A DNA stretch of 64,000 nt, taken from assembly GCA_949752795.1 (NCBI GenBank), contig OX457058.1, positions 170,626,223-170,690,222 of the forward strand. The letters are read 5' to 3'. Below the pieces are notes generated by a model that was given only the letters and a program-made list of their open reading frames with translations, did not search any database and was not told the origin of the DNA. This DNA is from Hyperoodon ampullatus (Eukaryota; Chordata; Mammalia; Artiodactyla; Ziphiidae). The position numbers were made by a program, and so were the translations under genes. This document shows, piece after piece, positions 20,311 through 31,639 of the stretch (positions are counted from its first letter, which is position 1; each line of letters starts with the position of its first letter).

Positions 20311-22155
20311 GATGGGGAGACACTGGAACCAGGGGTGGGGCCTGTAGGTCAGTAGTCCCAGACTCAGCCTTGCCTCCGTTTGCCCCATCCTAGGTAGGTG
20401 GCAGCCTCAAAACCTTGTGGGGCATGAGTGGTTTGACCCTCTGATTTATGGTCTAAACTGAACACTTGAGAGTAAAGAAGGTGCCGGTACTGACCACAGC
20501 ACGAACAGAGGTGCAAACGGGAGCTGAGCTGTCACCCAGTTTGTGAGGGTCCAGGCCCCGGACATCATCCTGGCCACGGACAGAGCCCAGAGAGGGGCGA
20601 GGCCGCGACCCAGACCACACAGCGACGCGGGTGTCTGGAGACGACAGGAGCCCCGTCTGCTGCTCTTTGGGGGGTGGGATTTCAAGGGGTTCCATTCCAT
20701 CCCGCTTCTGTTCTATTCTCGCTCCTTCTGGAACACTCTGCCTTTTGGTGCCCCCCACTTCCACCCTGTGCACCTCTGCCCATCTGCCCCCCACACCGCC
20801 CTCAGCCGGGTCTCCTCTGCCTCTCCCGGCCCGGCCCTCAGTCACCCTGTAAACATGTCTCCAATCCACCTGCGTGTCCAGGGCCCTCACCCCAGGGTCA
20901 CACGGGGTTTGTCGTGACTCCCCACCAGCCCTGCCGGCCACGGTGAAGGGGTGAGAGTTGGAGCTCGAGGTTCTCTGACTTGGGTCCAGACGGCCCTGCC
21001 TGTCACTCACTGGCTGTGTGGCTGGAAGTGAGTGACTGAACATTTGTGACCCTGTACATCCTCATCTGTAAAATGGGGGTCATGTCCCCTCAAATCTGAG
21101 ACTCGCATTTTTCATAGAAATTTGGGTGCATCGCAATTCAATGCACATATTGAATGAGGGGATCTTTCTATCTTTCCCTAAAGTGCTGTAAGTAAAAGGA
21201 GTGCTGGGTCTCCCAGCTGATGGGGAGTTGGAACTGAGAAAATTCAAACACCTCCCACACAAGTTTGGCTCCAGAGATTCAGCGGTGTCGTTTGCGTAGA
21301 ATAGTTAGCACGATGATGGCAGCACCTGCTCGGCCCTGGGTGGAAGTTAGCGATTCCTAGAAGGACCACAGTGAGGCGGGCTGCGTCTGGTTTCCTCCCA
21401 CACTGTGGGGTCTTGGAGAGGCGGCCAAGTCTGTGTCTTCCGCACCTGCTCAAGGCCCCCGTGAAAGGTCTTGTCACTACTGGTGACCAGAAGTTTCTCC
21501 CGGCCAGCATGAAGAGCATCCTGGCCTCGCTGGCTAGGCTGTCCCCAGGGGAATGGGCCAGTCTTAACTCTGCATCCACCTGTTTGTTTTTCTGGGAAAA
21601 TATGCATCTTGGAGGTGCGAGGTCTGGAAGGCCCTGAGCCACCTGACAGAGGGCACCATGAAAACCAAGTGTTTACGGGACTTACAAACAGCAATGTTTC
21701 CTCAGCGCCCCAGGCCCATCGCAAAGTCTCTGGAGCAACGTGAGGCTGTTTGAAAGGAGAAGGATATCCAGGCCAGGATTTCTGCTCAGCCCACTGCAGG
21801 GGATTGGAGTGCTGGGGGACTCTCTTGTCACCTTCCCCCCGAGGACAGGGAGGGCTCCTCTCAACAGCACAGAGGCCACCACCGCTGGCCACAGGCCTTC
21901 ACGTCCACCTCGGCTGGGCCAAGGCATCCATGCTTCCCCTGCAGGAGGACCCAGCACCCAGCACATTGTTGATTAAATGAGTAGATGGGCCTGGAGTGAG
22001 GGAAGTGACATGTCTGAGTTTTAAGTGCTGACCCTTGAACTTGGCAGCTCACTTAGAGAAAGTCTCGGTCAAGTCTCACCTGTCATTGGTACAGAACTGA
22101 CAGCATCTCAGGAGACACACCACATCTCATGGCCCCAGGCTACATCCAGCTGTAA
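20311..22155. other. GC-rich single-copy DNA with one MIR
   Basis: Mostly unique sequence, with moderate CpG content near 20540-20650. A MIR piece on the plus strand lies at 20975-21110 ('cactcactggctgtgtggct', 'cctcatctgtaaaatggggg'). The open frames at 20453-21043 (minus, 196 codons) and 21347-21892 (minus, 181 codons) have no similarity I recognise and no splice context. Confidence 0.5.
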
Positions 22156-22167
22156 AGGGGTGTCTTG

Positions 22168-22582
22168 ATTTTTTTTCGGGGAGGGGGTTTAAGTTTTTTT
22201 TTCTTTCTTTTTTGTGAGGCCCCACTTTCACGGTCTATATCTGTACTGAAAATCAAGGTCAAGAGAGCTTTTGCCCTTCTGCTCCATGGGAGGTTTCTGA
22301 GCTTGCTTTAGGACACTGGTTTTCGTGGGTTTTTAAAAAATATTTATTTTTTGTTTATTTATTTATTTATTTTGACTGCGCCGGGTCTTAGCTGCTTCAT
22401 GCAGGATCTTCGCTGCAGCACACAGGATCTTTACTTGTGGCATGCGGGATCTTTTAGTTGCAGCCTGTGAACTTCTTAGTTGCGGTGTGCATGTGGGATC
22501 TAGTTCCCCAACCAGGGATTGAACCCTGGCCCCCTGCATTGGGAGCACGGAGTCTTACCCACTGGGCCACCAGGGAAGTCCC
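22168..22582 (-). mobile_element. CHR-type SINE with about 165 bp of extra 3' sequence
   Basis: The SINE body is 22333-22582: on the minus strand it starts 'gggacttccctggtgg' and ends in a TTTA-rich tail at 22333-22372. The exact 12-bp repeat aggggtgtcttg occurs at 22583-22594, flush with the SINE 5' end, and again at 22156-22167, beside a second T run (22169-22176). The duplication therefore encloses 22168-22582, so non-SINE sequence at 22177-22330 appears to have inserted together with the SINE. Confidence 0.7.
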
Positions 22583-22594
22583 AGGGGTGTCTTG

Positions 22595-23249
22595 GTTTGA
22601 GTTCTAAATCAGAGCCCTGAGACCAGAGCTTGGCACTAGGGGGCAGGTGAATGCTCTAGGAGGTGGTCCCAGGAAGCGGGAACCAGAGGGAGTGAGGAAG
22701 TAAGCAAAGCCCGAGAGAGGCCGAATTGCTCTGGGCAACTGGGGCTTGGTCCCGCTGGGGAGCTGTGCAGAATGTACCACAGAATTGTCCCACCAAGGGG
22801 AGGAGAGACCCGTGCCCAGAGACTCCCATCCCCCTTGGGTAAGACTCCTCCAACGTATCAACCTTCAAGCCTGCCTCTGCTTGCAGGCTGAGCAAGCTCC
22901 CTCTGCTTTCTAGAAAATTCTGTGGCCTAAAACTGAGAGACAGTCGGTGCTTGTGTGGGAAGCCTCGCAAGGGCAGGACCTGATTATCACAGCTGCCGTT
23001 AGGTCAGGGGTCTGAGGTGATATGGTGCAGGGTACCACCAGCATACACCTCCGGTGGGACAATGTTACCACCCTGCTCCGTGCCCACCACCGGTTTTCCA
23101 TTCTGGACCGTATCATGACTTTTGTGGACCCCTTTATCCCTCAAATAAATATTAACTTTATATTTTACACCTGCCTTGGTATAAGATAACCTGGGCCTGA
23201 TTCATTATTATGTATGTAGTACTGTATTTACATTTTTCTTTTGGTTTAG
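22595..23249. other. Single-copy DNA, no gene seen
   Basis: Unique sequence. An 'aataaatattaac' stretch near 23144 resembles a poly(A) signal but has no upstream exon that I can support. Confidence 0.45.
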
Positions 23250-23263
23250 AAAGATTGTGATTA

Positions 23264-23708
23264 ATGGTTAAAGAAGACGTGGTACATATATACAATGGAA
23301 TATTACTCAGCCATTAAAAAGAATGAAATAATGCCATTTGCAGCAACATGGATGGACCTAGAGATTATCACACTCAGTGAAGTAAGATGGACAGAGAAAA
23401 ACACCGTATGCTATCACTTATATGTGGAATCTAAAATACGACACAAATGAACATAGCTACAAAACAGAAACAGACTCACAGACATAGAGAACAAACTTAT
23501 GGTTACTGGGGGGAAGGGTGGAGGGGGAGGGATAGATTGGGAGTTTGGGATTGACATGTACACACTGCTGTATTTAAAACAGATAACCAACAAGGACCTG
23601 CTGTATAGCACAGGGAACTCTGCTCAATACTCTGTAATAACCTAAATGGATAAAGAATTGAAAAAGAATAAATACATGTATATGTAAACAAATAAATAAA
23701 TAAAATAA
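23264..23708 (+). mobile_element. 5'-truncated LINE-1
   Basis: The L1 ORF2 end ('aatggaatattactcagcca', 'agcaacatggatggacctag') is followed by a 3' UTR ('acagactcacagacatagag', 'ctgctgtatagcacagggaa') and an A-rich tail. The target-site duplications are aaagattgtgatta (23250-23263) and aaagattgcgatta (23709-23722), 13 of 14 identical. Confidence 0.95.
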
Positions 23709-23929
23709 AAAGATTGCGATTAAAACATTTTCATGGACCTTTAAAAGTATGGTGGGCTCTGGGCCCGGGGCCTGGAAAATATGGACTATTGGAGAAGCCA
23801 GCCCTGTTCCCACTGCTCCTGGTAGCATCATCCCCCCTCCTCCTCCAAGGCCAGACAGGCTTGTGGCCCCTGCTGTCCCACTCTGTTCCCCCAACGCTAG
23901 CCACCTTCTGTTTGGGAGCTGTCTCAAGC

Positions 23930-24190
23930 CCAGAGTTGTCTCAGGTCTCCACTGAAATATCACCTCCGCTTTGAGGTCTTCCTTGCTGTATCCTCTCTCC
24001 TAGCATCCTCTTCTTGGCCTTCATAGCGCTCAGCATCCTTCCAATCACATATGAATTAATTTGCTTGGTATTGAACACCCACTTCCCCATCCCAACAAGC
24101 CCCATGAGAGTAAGGACTGGGTCTGTGTGATCCATCACTCTATCACAAGGTGTCAGCCAGGGAACTGGAGTAAGGTACCCAGAGCTCACT
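23930..24190 (+). repeat. L2 relic
   Basis: 'ccactgaaatatcacctccg', 'gaggtcttccttgctgtatc', 'ccccatgagagtaaggactg' and a degraded end match the L2 3' region in sense orientation. Confidence 0.7.
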
Positions 24191-24835
24191 CAGGATGAAA
24201 AACTTGTCCTCAGGGCCTGGGGGTGCCTCTAACAGACAGCCCTCAACTGTCTTCCCCTTAATGAGATTGCCTTCACCTAAGAGATTGTCCTCACCCTGGG
24301 TCTTCCCACCTTCGAGGACAATCTGGGGGCTAAACAGTCGGCCCTCTCATCCCTCTTGGGACAGCTCCGATGGGTCATCCCAGCTGCAGAACTCTCTCCG
24401 GGCTGGGCTGGGGGCCTCTACTGGGACTACATCACAGCTCGACCTCCCCCTCCTCCAGGCCTACTTCTTCCACTCCATCGCACAGGTGTTGATCTGAGGG
24501 CACCGCCACCAAACTCCCTGCACCTGGTCTCTGTCTCCTGGGAACCCATCAGCAACCATGGCGCTCTCAGACATGGCCGTACTCTCATCCATACAGAATG
24601 AACAATGTAGGACTATATCAAGAGAAACATGAATTTATTAAGAGCCTATTGACATTTCTGGATTTGTCTCCACTGAAGAGATTTTGAAACAGTTTTTCTT
24701 GCAGCCCCCTCAGGGGCTCTCAAGGGGGACATCAAGGTGGCTTATTCTGATAGGTAAGGCATGGCCTCTCACCTTCACCACATCAATCCAAGTAGCTCTG
24801 CTTTAGTCCAGTTTTATGCGCTGGGTGTCTGCATC
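24191..24835. other. Possible old repeat, otherwise no feature
   Basis: C/T-rich sequence with phrases such as 'gatgggtcatcccagctgca' and 'ctcctgggaacccatcagca' that look repeat-like, but I cannot place the family. No exon is supported. Confidence 0.3.
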
Positions 24836-25172
24836 CAATTTTTTTTTTTATATCTTTATTACAATTACAACTGCTTTACAATGTTGTGTTAGTTTCTGCT
24901 GTACAACAAAGTGAATCAGCTATATGTATACCTATATCCCCTCCCTCTTGCGTCTCCCTCCCACCCTCCGTATCCCACCCCTCTAGGTCGTCACAAAGCA
25001 CTGAGCTGATCTCCCTATACAACAGCTTCCCCCTAGCTATCTGTTTTACACATGGTAGTGTACATATGTCAATGTGACTCTCTCAATTCATCCCACCCTT
25101 CCCTTCCCCACCTGGGTCCACAAGTCCGTTCTCTACATCCGCATCTCTATTCCTGCCCTGCCACTAGGTTTG
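24836..25172 (-). mobile_element. LINE-1 3' end, cetacean-type
   Basis: A T run (24840-24849) is followed by 'tatctttattacaattacaa', 'tacaacaaagtgaatcagct', 'ctctaggtcgtcacaaagca' and 'ggtagtgtacatatgtcaat'. This is the 3' UTR of the L1 lineage seen in whales, in reverse orientation. No target-site duplication was found. Confidence 0.9.
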
Positions 25173-25229
25173 TTTGAAGAAAATATTCTGTCATTACCAA
25201 AAAAAAGTTTGAAAACCACTGACTTAAGT

Positions 25230-25475
25230 GATCCAGTAATGATGCCAATGATGGTGGTGATAGCAAGTGTCCAGCTGATGTCCTCTGGGCCAGGTGTGCC
25301 ACAACTTCGCTCACCTGATCCTCACATCCATCTCATCAGGTCAAACACTCTCCTTGCCTTACAATTCAGGACACTGAGGCACAGAGACATTAAATGATAT
25401 GTCCGAGGTCACACAGCTGGGAGCTGACACAGCTAGAATTTCAACTCATGTTTCATGGAATTTAATCCCAGGAAC
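25230..25475 (-). repeat. MIR SINE
   Basis: 'ctgggccaggtgtgccacaa', 'cattaaatgatatgtccgag' and 'gtcacacagctgggagctga' match reversed MIR. Just before it, 'gtttgaaaaccactg' at 25208-25222 looks like the end of an MER5-type element. Confidence 0.82.
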
Positions 25476-25588
25476 TGCTAGAGACGCAAGATTTAAGGTC
25501 ACACCCTCTAGAAAACAGCAGGTCACAATTCTCTCGAAAACTTTTAGAGGAAAGCACCCAGGTTTTTTTGAAAATCAAAAGCCCTGCA

Positions 25589-25860
25589 TCCCACTAGCTA
25601 TTTATTTTACGTTTGGTAGTGTATATATGTCCATGCCACTCTCTCACTTTGTCACAGAAACAGCTGAATGGCACAGGGAGATCAGCTTGGTGCTTTGTGA
25701 CCACCTAGAGGGGTGGGATAGGGAGGGTGGGAGGGAGGGAGACGAAAGAGGGAAGAGATATGGGAACATATGTATATGTGTAACTGATTCACTTTGTTAT
25801 AAAGCAGAAACTAACACACCATTGTAAAGCAATTATACTCCAATAAAGATGTTAAAAAAT
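25589..25860 (+). mobile_element. LINE-1 insertion with 5' inversion (twin priming)
   Basis: Bases 25589-25660 are L1 3' UTR in reverse orientation ('ccactagctatttattttac', 'ccatgccactctctcacttt'). From about 25668 the same 3' UTR continues in forward orientation ('gcacagggagatcagcttgg', 'ctttgtgaccacctagaggg', 'gattcactttgttataaagc') to 'caataaagatgtt' and an A tail. A perfect 12-bp duplication, aaaagccctgca, lies at 25577-25588 and 25861-25872. The close match to the young consensus suggests a recent insertion. Confidence 0.95.
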
Positions 25861-25974
25861 AAAAGCCCTGCAGACTTCCTTCTCTGCTCTTTGCTGTGTC
25901 TTTTCCTGGGGACTGGCTCTGCCTGAACAGGGGTGGGGATGCTAGGGAGGAGGAAAGAGCAGGAAGAAGGGTAG

Positions 25975-26130
25975 TTGAATATTTACAAAACTATCTCAAC
26001 AACCCTCTGATTGTCCAATCTCCTTATTTCACAGGTCGTGAGACTGGGGACGTGACTTGCCCATGGGCGTACAAAATTCAGCGTCTCTGCTTCCAAACCA
26101 GGCCAGGGCTCTGACCACTCTGCCTGCTGC
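25975..26130 (-). repeat. MIR SINE relic
   Basis: 'ccttatttcacaggtcgtga', 'gacgtgacttgcccatgggc' and 'accaggccagggctctgacc' follow reversed MIR. Confidence 0.65.
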
Positions 26131-26780
26131 CTCCCTTACTTTCAGAAACCTCCAGAATGAAGACAAGAGCCTCTCAATACCATATCTTGTCTAGGGGAAA
26201 AGTCTGACCTCAGTGCATTGCTGGGGGCCCTGGGCTCCAAGGAATCCAAGCACCATGGCGGTTGCCAAGCTCCATCTAATCCAGTTTCATAATGTGGTGT
26301 ATTTAGCATTAAGCTTAGGTCCTAGGACCTCATCAAAAAAGGAGGGCAAAGTTCCTCAGGGCTCCTGAGGAGAGATGCTTCAGCTGAGTTTGGCCTACGT
26401 TCCCTCACAGGATCCATTCACAGTGAAAATAACATCTGGGATTCTGCCATGCGGGCCTCACCCAGCTCCACAAAGCCCGGCCCTACTGGACCCTACAGGG
26501 TTCAACTGGGTTCACAGTACGGCTTCAGCCTGGAGGTCCATGGCTGAGTGAGTGGGGCGGGCTTTGGGGTCCCCAGAGAGGAACTTCACCCCCAACCTCC
26601 TTTCTTTTGTACATATCTGGAGCAAAGAAGAGGGTGCCTTATCCAGAAAGCTTAGATAGTCATCTGGTTTTAAAAGAAAATGGGAAGGAGATTCATATAC
26701 TGCAGGACTGTTATGTTGGTTTTATTTGAATGTCTCTTTTCCTGTACCCCTTGCCTGGACCAGCAGGATTCCCACTGCTA
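26131..26780. other. Single-copy DNA, no gene seen
   Basis: Unique sequence without a recognised repeat or a coding frame of interest. Confidence 0.5.
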
Positions 26781-26784
26781 TGGC

Positions 26785-27001
26785 TTTTTTTTTTTTTTTT
26801 TTTTTTTTTGCGGTACGCGGGCCTCTCACTGTTGTGGCCTCTCCCGCTGCGGAGCACAGGCTCCGGACGCTCAGGCTCAGCGGCCATGGCTCACGGGCCC
26901 AGCCGCTCCGCGGCATGTGGGATCCTCCCGGACCGGGGCATGAACCTGTGTCCCCTGCATCGGCAGGCGGACTCTCAACCACTGCGCCACCAGGGGAGCC
27001 C
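26785..27001 (-). mobile_element. CHR-2-like cetacean SINE
   Basis: A long T run (26786-26809) is followed by 'gcggtacgcgggcctctcac' and, further on, by the tRNA-derived part ending 'gccaccaggggagccc'. The 'gcgggcctctcac' tail is the form I associate with toothed whales. Possible short duplications are ctatggc (26778-26784) and ctgtggc (27001-27007), which are weak. Open frames across it (26726-27178) are by-products. Confidence 0.92.
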
Positions 27002-27007
27002 TGTGGC

Positions 27008-27784
27008 ATTCTTATACAATGTCCTGGAGACATTTCATTAACTGAATTCCTCTTTGGACAGAATTGTATTTGTCAGAGACAGTCCAGTGCGGAAGGCAGA
27101 GTTAATGGAACATTAACCAGCTTTCTGGTCAACCTCACTGTCTCATACTGGAACGTATATAATGCCAGACAAACATAAATAAGCCTGAGGTTTGGGGTAG
27201 TCTGTGCCACCTCTTCTTGGGCAGATGCCTGATTTCTGTTGGATTTTGCCCACATTTGGATGAGGTGAGGGGCCTCCCACCTCCATCCTCCAAGTGTGTA
27301 CTAGCTCCAGTCTTCATGGCCCTCTTGGTTATGAAGTAGCCCAGATTGGGAACTTCATCTCTGTAATCCCAAAGGAGCCATCAGCTGTGAATGCCTGCAA
27401 ACCAATGACACTCGGCATTCTCTGAATTATTCTCCCCTGGATTACAAACTCCTTGAGGTCAGGGGCCTGAAGCACATCATCTCTGCATCCTCCTCCCATG
27501 CTGCCCTGGAGAGAGCTGAGTCAATCAAGACCGGTATGCTCATTTGGCTGATTTGGGCTTTAGTGGGAGCTATTCCCGGAGAAATCAGCTTTGTGACATA
27601 GGCAAGGTACCTACCTCTCTGAAACCCAGCTTCCTTGTCTAGCAAATGAAGATGGTTATCCTAGTCTGCTCTCATTCATTAAATAAATGTTGATGACCCA
27701 TCTTCTGTGTGCAGGCACCATGTGGTTGCAACCTGGGGTGGGGAACATGGGTGCTGACAGAGACAGAGGAAAATATCCTGGAGA
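27008..27784. other. Single-copy DNA with L2 fragments
   Basis: An L2 fragment on the plus strand lies at 27420-27520 ('ttacaaactccttgaggtca'), and one on the minus strand at 27670-27780 ('cattcattaaataaatgttg', 'tgtgtgcaggcaccatgtgg'). The rest is unique. No gene is seen. Confidence 0.5.
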
Positions 27785-27865
27785 GATTTCCATATCAGTT
27801 CGTAAAGAGCTTCCTAATTATCTTCTCCAGCTACATGATATTCCATTTAATGGAAGTGCCCTTAT

Positions 27866-28789
27866 TTTTTTAATTGAAATATAGTTCATTTACAATGTTT
27901 CAGGTGTACAGCAAAGTGATTCAGGTATCTATATCTAGATCTATCTACCTATCTATCTATAGATACATATGTTCTTTTTCATATTCTTTTCCATTATAGT
28001 TTAAATTTGTTATTACAAGACACTGAATAGAGTTCCCTTTGCTATACAGTAGGACCTTGTTGTTTATCTATTCTGTATATAGTGGTGTGTATCTGTTAAT
28101 CCCAAACTCCTAGTTTATACCTCCCCCTACTTTCCCCTTTGGTAACCATAAGTTTGTTTGCTATGTCTGTGAGTCTATTTCTGTTTTGTAAATTAGTTCA
28201 TTTGTATCATTTTTTAGACTCCACATATAAGGGATATCATATGATATTTCTTTTTCTCTGTCTGACTTACTTCACTTAGTATGATAATTTCTAGGTCCAT
28301 CCATGTTGCTGCAAATGGCATTATTTCATTCTTTTTTTATGGCTGAGTAGTATTCCATTGTCTATACATACCACATCTTCTTTATCCATTTGTCTGTTGA
28401 TGGACATTTAGGTTGCTTCCACATCTTGGCTATTGTAAATAGTGTTGCTCTGAACATTGGGTGCATGTATCTTTTCAAATTAAAGTTTTCATCTTTTCTG
28501 GATATATGCCCAGGAGTGGGATTGCTGGATCATATGGTAATTCTATTTTTAGTTTCCTGAGGAACTGTCATACTGTTTTCCATAGTGGATGTGCCAATTT
28601 ATATTCCCACCAACAGTGCAGGAGGGTTCCCTTTTCTCCACACCCTCTCCAGCATTTATTTTTTGTAGACTTTTAATGATGGCCATTCTGACTGGTGTGA
28701 GGTGGTACCTCATTGTAGTTTTGATTTCCATTTTTCTAATAATTAGCGATATTGAACATCTTTTCATGTGTCCATTGGCCATCTGGATG
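27866..28789 (-). mobile_element. Younger LINE-1, 5'-truncated, nested in old L1
   Basis: A T run opens it (27867-27873). The 3' UTR follows ('ggtgtacagcaaagtgattc', 'tgctatacagtaggaccttg'), and then reversed ORF2 ('atccatgttgctgcaaatgg', 'ttgctggatcatatggtaat', 'ttcccaccaacagtgcagga'). The duplications are tggaagtgcccttat (27851-27865) and tggaagtgctgttat (28790-28804), 13 of 15 identical. They are sequence of the older L1. Confidence 0.94.
28549..28782 (-). pseudogene. LINE-1 ORF2 C-terminal remnant
   Basis: A 77-codon open stretch begins '[20 protein letters not shown]' and continues '[13 protein letters not shown]'. This is the segment just upstream of the Cys-rich C-terminal domain of L1 ORF2p. 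After that the frame diverges ('[10 protein letters not shown]'), which points to a frameshift. It is a dead fragment of the L1 at 27866-28789. Confidence 0.9.
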
Positions 28790-29960
28790 TGGAAGTGCTG
28801 TTATTGCTTTAGTGTCTTGATGGCATTTAGTTTATTCTCATTCTTTAACTTCGCAAGCATCGCTGCAATGAATAACATGCCCACCTCTTGCTGTGCTCAC
28901 ATGAGCACACTTCTGTAGGACAGATCCCCCAGATGTGGACCTGCAGGCTCCCAGGGCATGTCTAGATCTCCCAGTTTCCCATCATAGAGATTAATACTCA
29001 AGGATCAGGATGGTTTATTTCCCTACTCCTTGACAGATCAGGGCTTTATCAAATTTACTTTTGCTATTTCAAAAGAGGAAACTCACAGATTATTTAAATT
29101 TGAGATTTTCTTATTTTTCATGTTTAAGAGCCATTTGTATTTTCTTTTCTGTGAACTGTCTGTTCACATTCTTACCTGATTTCCTACTGGACTGTTGGTC
29201 CTTTTCTTATTCATTTGTAGGGGATCTTTATATATTAGGGAAATTAGCCTTTCATATGTAACATGAGTTACAAGAATTTTTGCCAGGTTGTTTGTCTTTT
29301 GTTTCTGATGCTTTGCCCATAAAGAAATTTTTGATACTTATGTATCTAAATTTATCATTCTTTTTTGGTTTCTGGGTTAAGTGTCGTACTTAAAAGGCCT
29401 TTCCCACTTCAAAATTACTTAAAATTTCTCCCATGCTTTCTCCTATATTTTTATGGGTTTTGGGGTTTTTTTTTTACATTTAAATACTTGATCCAGTTGG
29501 AATTAATCCTGGTTTAATGTGTGAATTATAGACCCCAAATTACTTTTTTAATCAGTTAATCCTATATCATTTACTGAATAATTCATTTCTCCCCACTGAT
29601 TTGAGCGTCCAGTTTTATTCTTCACTAAATTTCATCATGAATTTTTTCTATTGTAGACTCCCTATTTTTGTTCCCCTGATGCCTCTGTTTATTCATACAT
29701 CTACACCATACTGTTTAATTACTGTGGCTTTAGAATATGTTTTAATATCAGATAAGGCCAGTTTCCTCATAGAATTTTCCTAAGTGTTTTTGCTTGTTTA
29801 TTTTTCCATGTGAACTTTTGATTCAGCTTATTTAGCTCCAGGAGGTAAAAAATCCTGTTGGTATTTTTTATTGTAAATTCATTAAATTCATAGATTAATT
29901 CAGAAAAAATATTACAAATTTAGGATGCCAGGTCTTCCTATCCAAGACATAGGATGGAAG

Positions 29961-31060
29961 TGATAAAGGCATATGATAAAGTGATAAAGTCTTGAGTCAC
30001 CCAGTAGGACCTGAAAGTTTTTTTTTTTTTTTAAACAAACATCTTGCCATTTCTCCTTAAGTTCAGTCACCTCATTCACCCATGCAGTTTTCCACCATCC
30101 TGACCCCTGTCTGATTCTGGGAACATATAAAGAGTCTGAGTGTCCAATAGTGTCAAGGTGTGGGGGGAGGGGAGCCCTGGGTTCCTGCCTGTGATAGTGA
30201 CAGGTCCATTTCCATGACCGCTTGGTGTCTGTCACCTTCTGTCTCCTTCCCTCCACACGTGATCCCAGTACCCAGTTCCTGTGATTCCCAGGTCCGTAGG
30301 AAACCTGGGCAGCATTTCCTCTAGGGGGTCTGAGGGCCTTCCTGGACGCTGCCAGGCAGCAGGGTCTGTTTCTGATCCTCCAGAACACAGCCCAGGGAAG
30401 CTCTTTCCAGCTCGAGGAAAGCCCTCTCTCCCTCTTGCTTCTCAGGGCTGCCCTCTTCTTCCCTCAAGCACTATGGGGTTTGCTTTTTGGAAAACAAAAC
30501 CCAAGAAATCATGCAGGCCACTCAGGGTTTCTCCCTGGCCATAGAATCTGCTACCTGCTTGAAGAGGTGGAGGGAAGTAGGGAGATACAGGTAAATAAAA
30601 TATAAATGAGTAGATCAAAATGCTCCCAGCCTCACATATTTCCCCCTCTGCTCTCCTACAAGCAAAGCCTGCCCAACCCTCGGTGTCTCCTCCCCTGCTT
30701 CCTTCAGGTGCTGCTCCAAGTCCTACATAAGTCAAGAGACCAGAGCTGAGCCCTGGCTTCTCAGGTGCCTCCACAGCCTCCCCAAGGTCAAGGTCCTGAG
30801 AGCTCTGGGGAAGCCACCATGGAGGGAGCAGAGGCAGCAGCTAGTCACCGGACACAATTCAGAGTCCCCTGTTGCTGAGCCAGGGTCTGAGATGCATGGG
30901 GCCAGCAGGGTCATCATGACAAACAACTCCAGGGGGTGCTCTTCACGTGGAGCACATGGCAAATGATGCCTCCGGCAGCTGTGCGGCAACTCCAGTCCTT
31001 GATGATTGAACAAAACATAAATAAAACAAGAAAACAGAGGCTCCCTCTCACAGCTGCTGA
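29961..31060. other. Single-copy DNA, no gene seen
   Basis: A T run at 30019-30032 follows the L1. The rest is unique, G/C-rich in places. The 158-codon frame at 29912-30388 (minus) and the 110-codon frame at 30442-30774 (minus) have no domains I recognise. Confidence 0.5.
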
Positions 31061-31064
31061 GCTC

Positions 31065-31250
31065 CATCATCTCTTACATTTGCATCATGCTTTGTCATTT
31101 ACAAGGAAAAGCCTCTTCCATTTTCTCTTTAATTCTCAGAATGGCCTTGTGCGGTAGGCAGAAGAGAGATGAACGCTACTGACTTGTGGAGAAGGAGATT
31201 AAAACTCAGAGATATCAAGCAAGTGTCTCAGAGTCACAGAGCATATCAGG
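31065..31250 (-). repeat. MIR SINE relic
   Basis: 'ttctctttaattctcagaat', 'gagaaggagattaaaactca' and 'gcaagtgtctcagagtcaca' follow reversed MIR. Confidence 0.6.
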
Positions 31251-31639
31251 ACCTACAAAGTTCAGCAAGCTTATAGGCTTAAACATTGCTCCCATTTTAT
31301 GTAATGATCAATTCACATCTCTGTCTCCCCCCTACATAGAGTTCCTTAAGGGTGTGGCTGCTGCTTCCTGTTAGTCCTTGTCTTCCGTGCCCCTGGCAGT
31401 GCTTGCAAATGTTTTTTAAGTTGAGGGGACTCAGCGCAGGTGGAGTCACCCTATCACCACGGAAGTAACTGATGTCAGGATGTGATGGGCGAGCTGGGGA
31501 CGTGGAGGGCCCCTCCATGGCTTTGATTCCCATCAACCCAGGGCAAGCAGCTGGAAATAACAAAGACCCCAACTACCACAGAAACACAGCCATCTTCTCA
31601 GCACTCACCACTGTCAAATTTTCTGAGTCATTGGTTTAC

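Larger units (their letters stand above)
27785..29960 (-). mobile_element. Old L1M, 1.2 kb preserved, split by a younger L1
   Basis: The left piece 'agcttcctaattatcttctc', 'gatattccatttaatggaag' is reversed L1 ORF2 and continues at 28805 ('cgctgcaatgaataacatgc'). The long AT-rich part 29060-29960 has phrases typical of reversed ORF2 ('aggggatctttatatattag', 'gcccataaagaaatttttga', 'tactgtggctttagaatatg'). The coding frame is destroyed. Confidence 0.8.

Noticed and set aside
20077..20393. Cys/Val-rich and His/Thr-rich frames
   Set aside because: They are products of the TG microsatellite, not a cysteine-rich protein.
20453..21043. Open reading frame of 196 codons on the minus strand
   Set aside because: GC-rich region with open frames on both strands and a MIR at one end; chance is the better explanation.
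23140..23160. aataaatattaac as a polyadenylation signal
   Set aside because: No upstream exon or downstream GU-rich element that I can support; such hexamers are frequent by chance.
26726..27178. Open reading frames of about 100-150 codons in several frames
   Set aside because: They are translations of the CHR-2-like SINE and its poly-T tail (runs of Phe or Lys).
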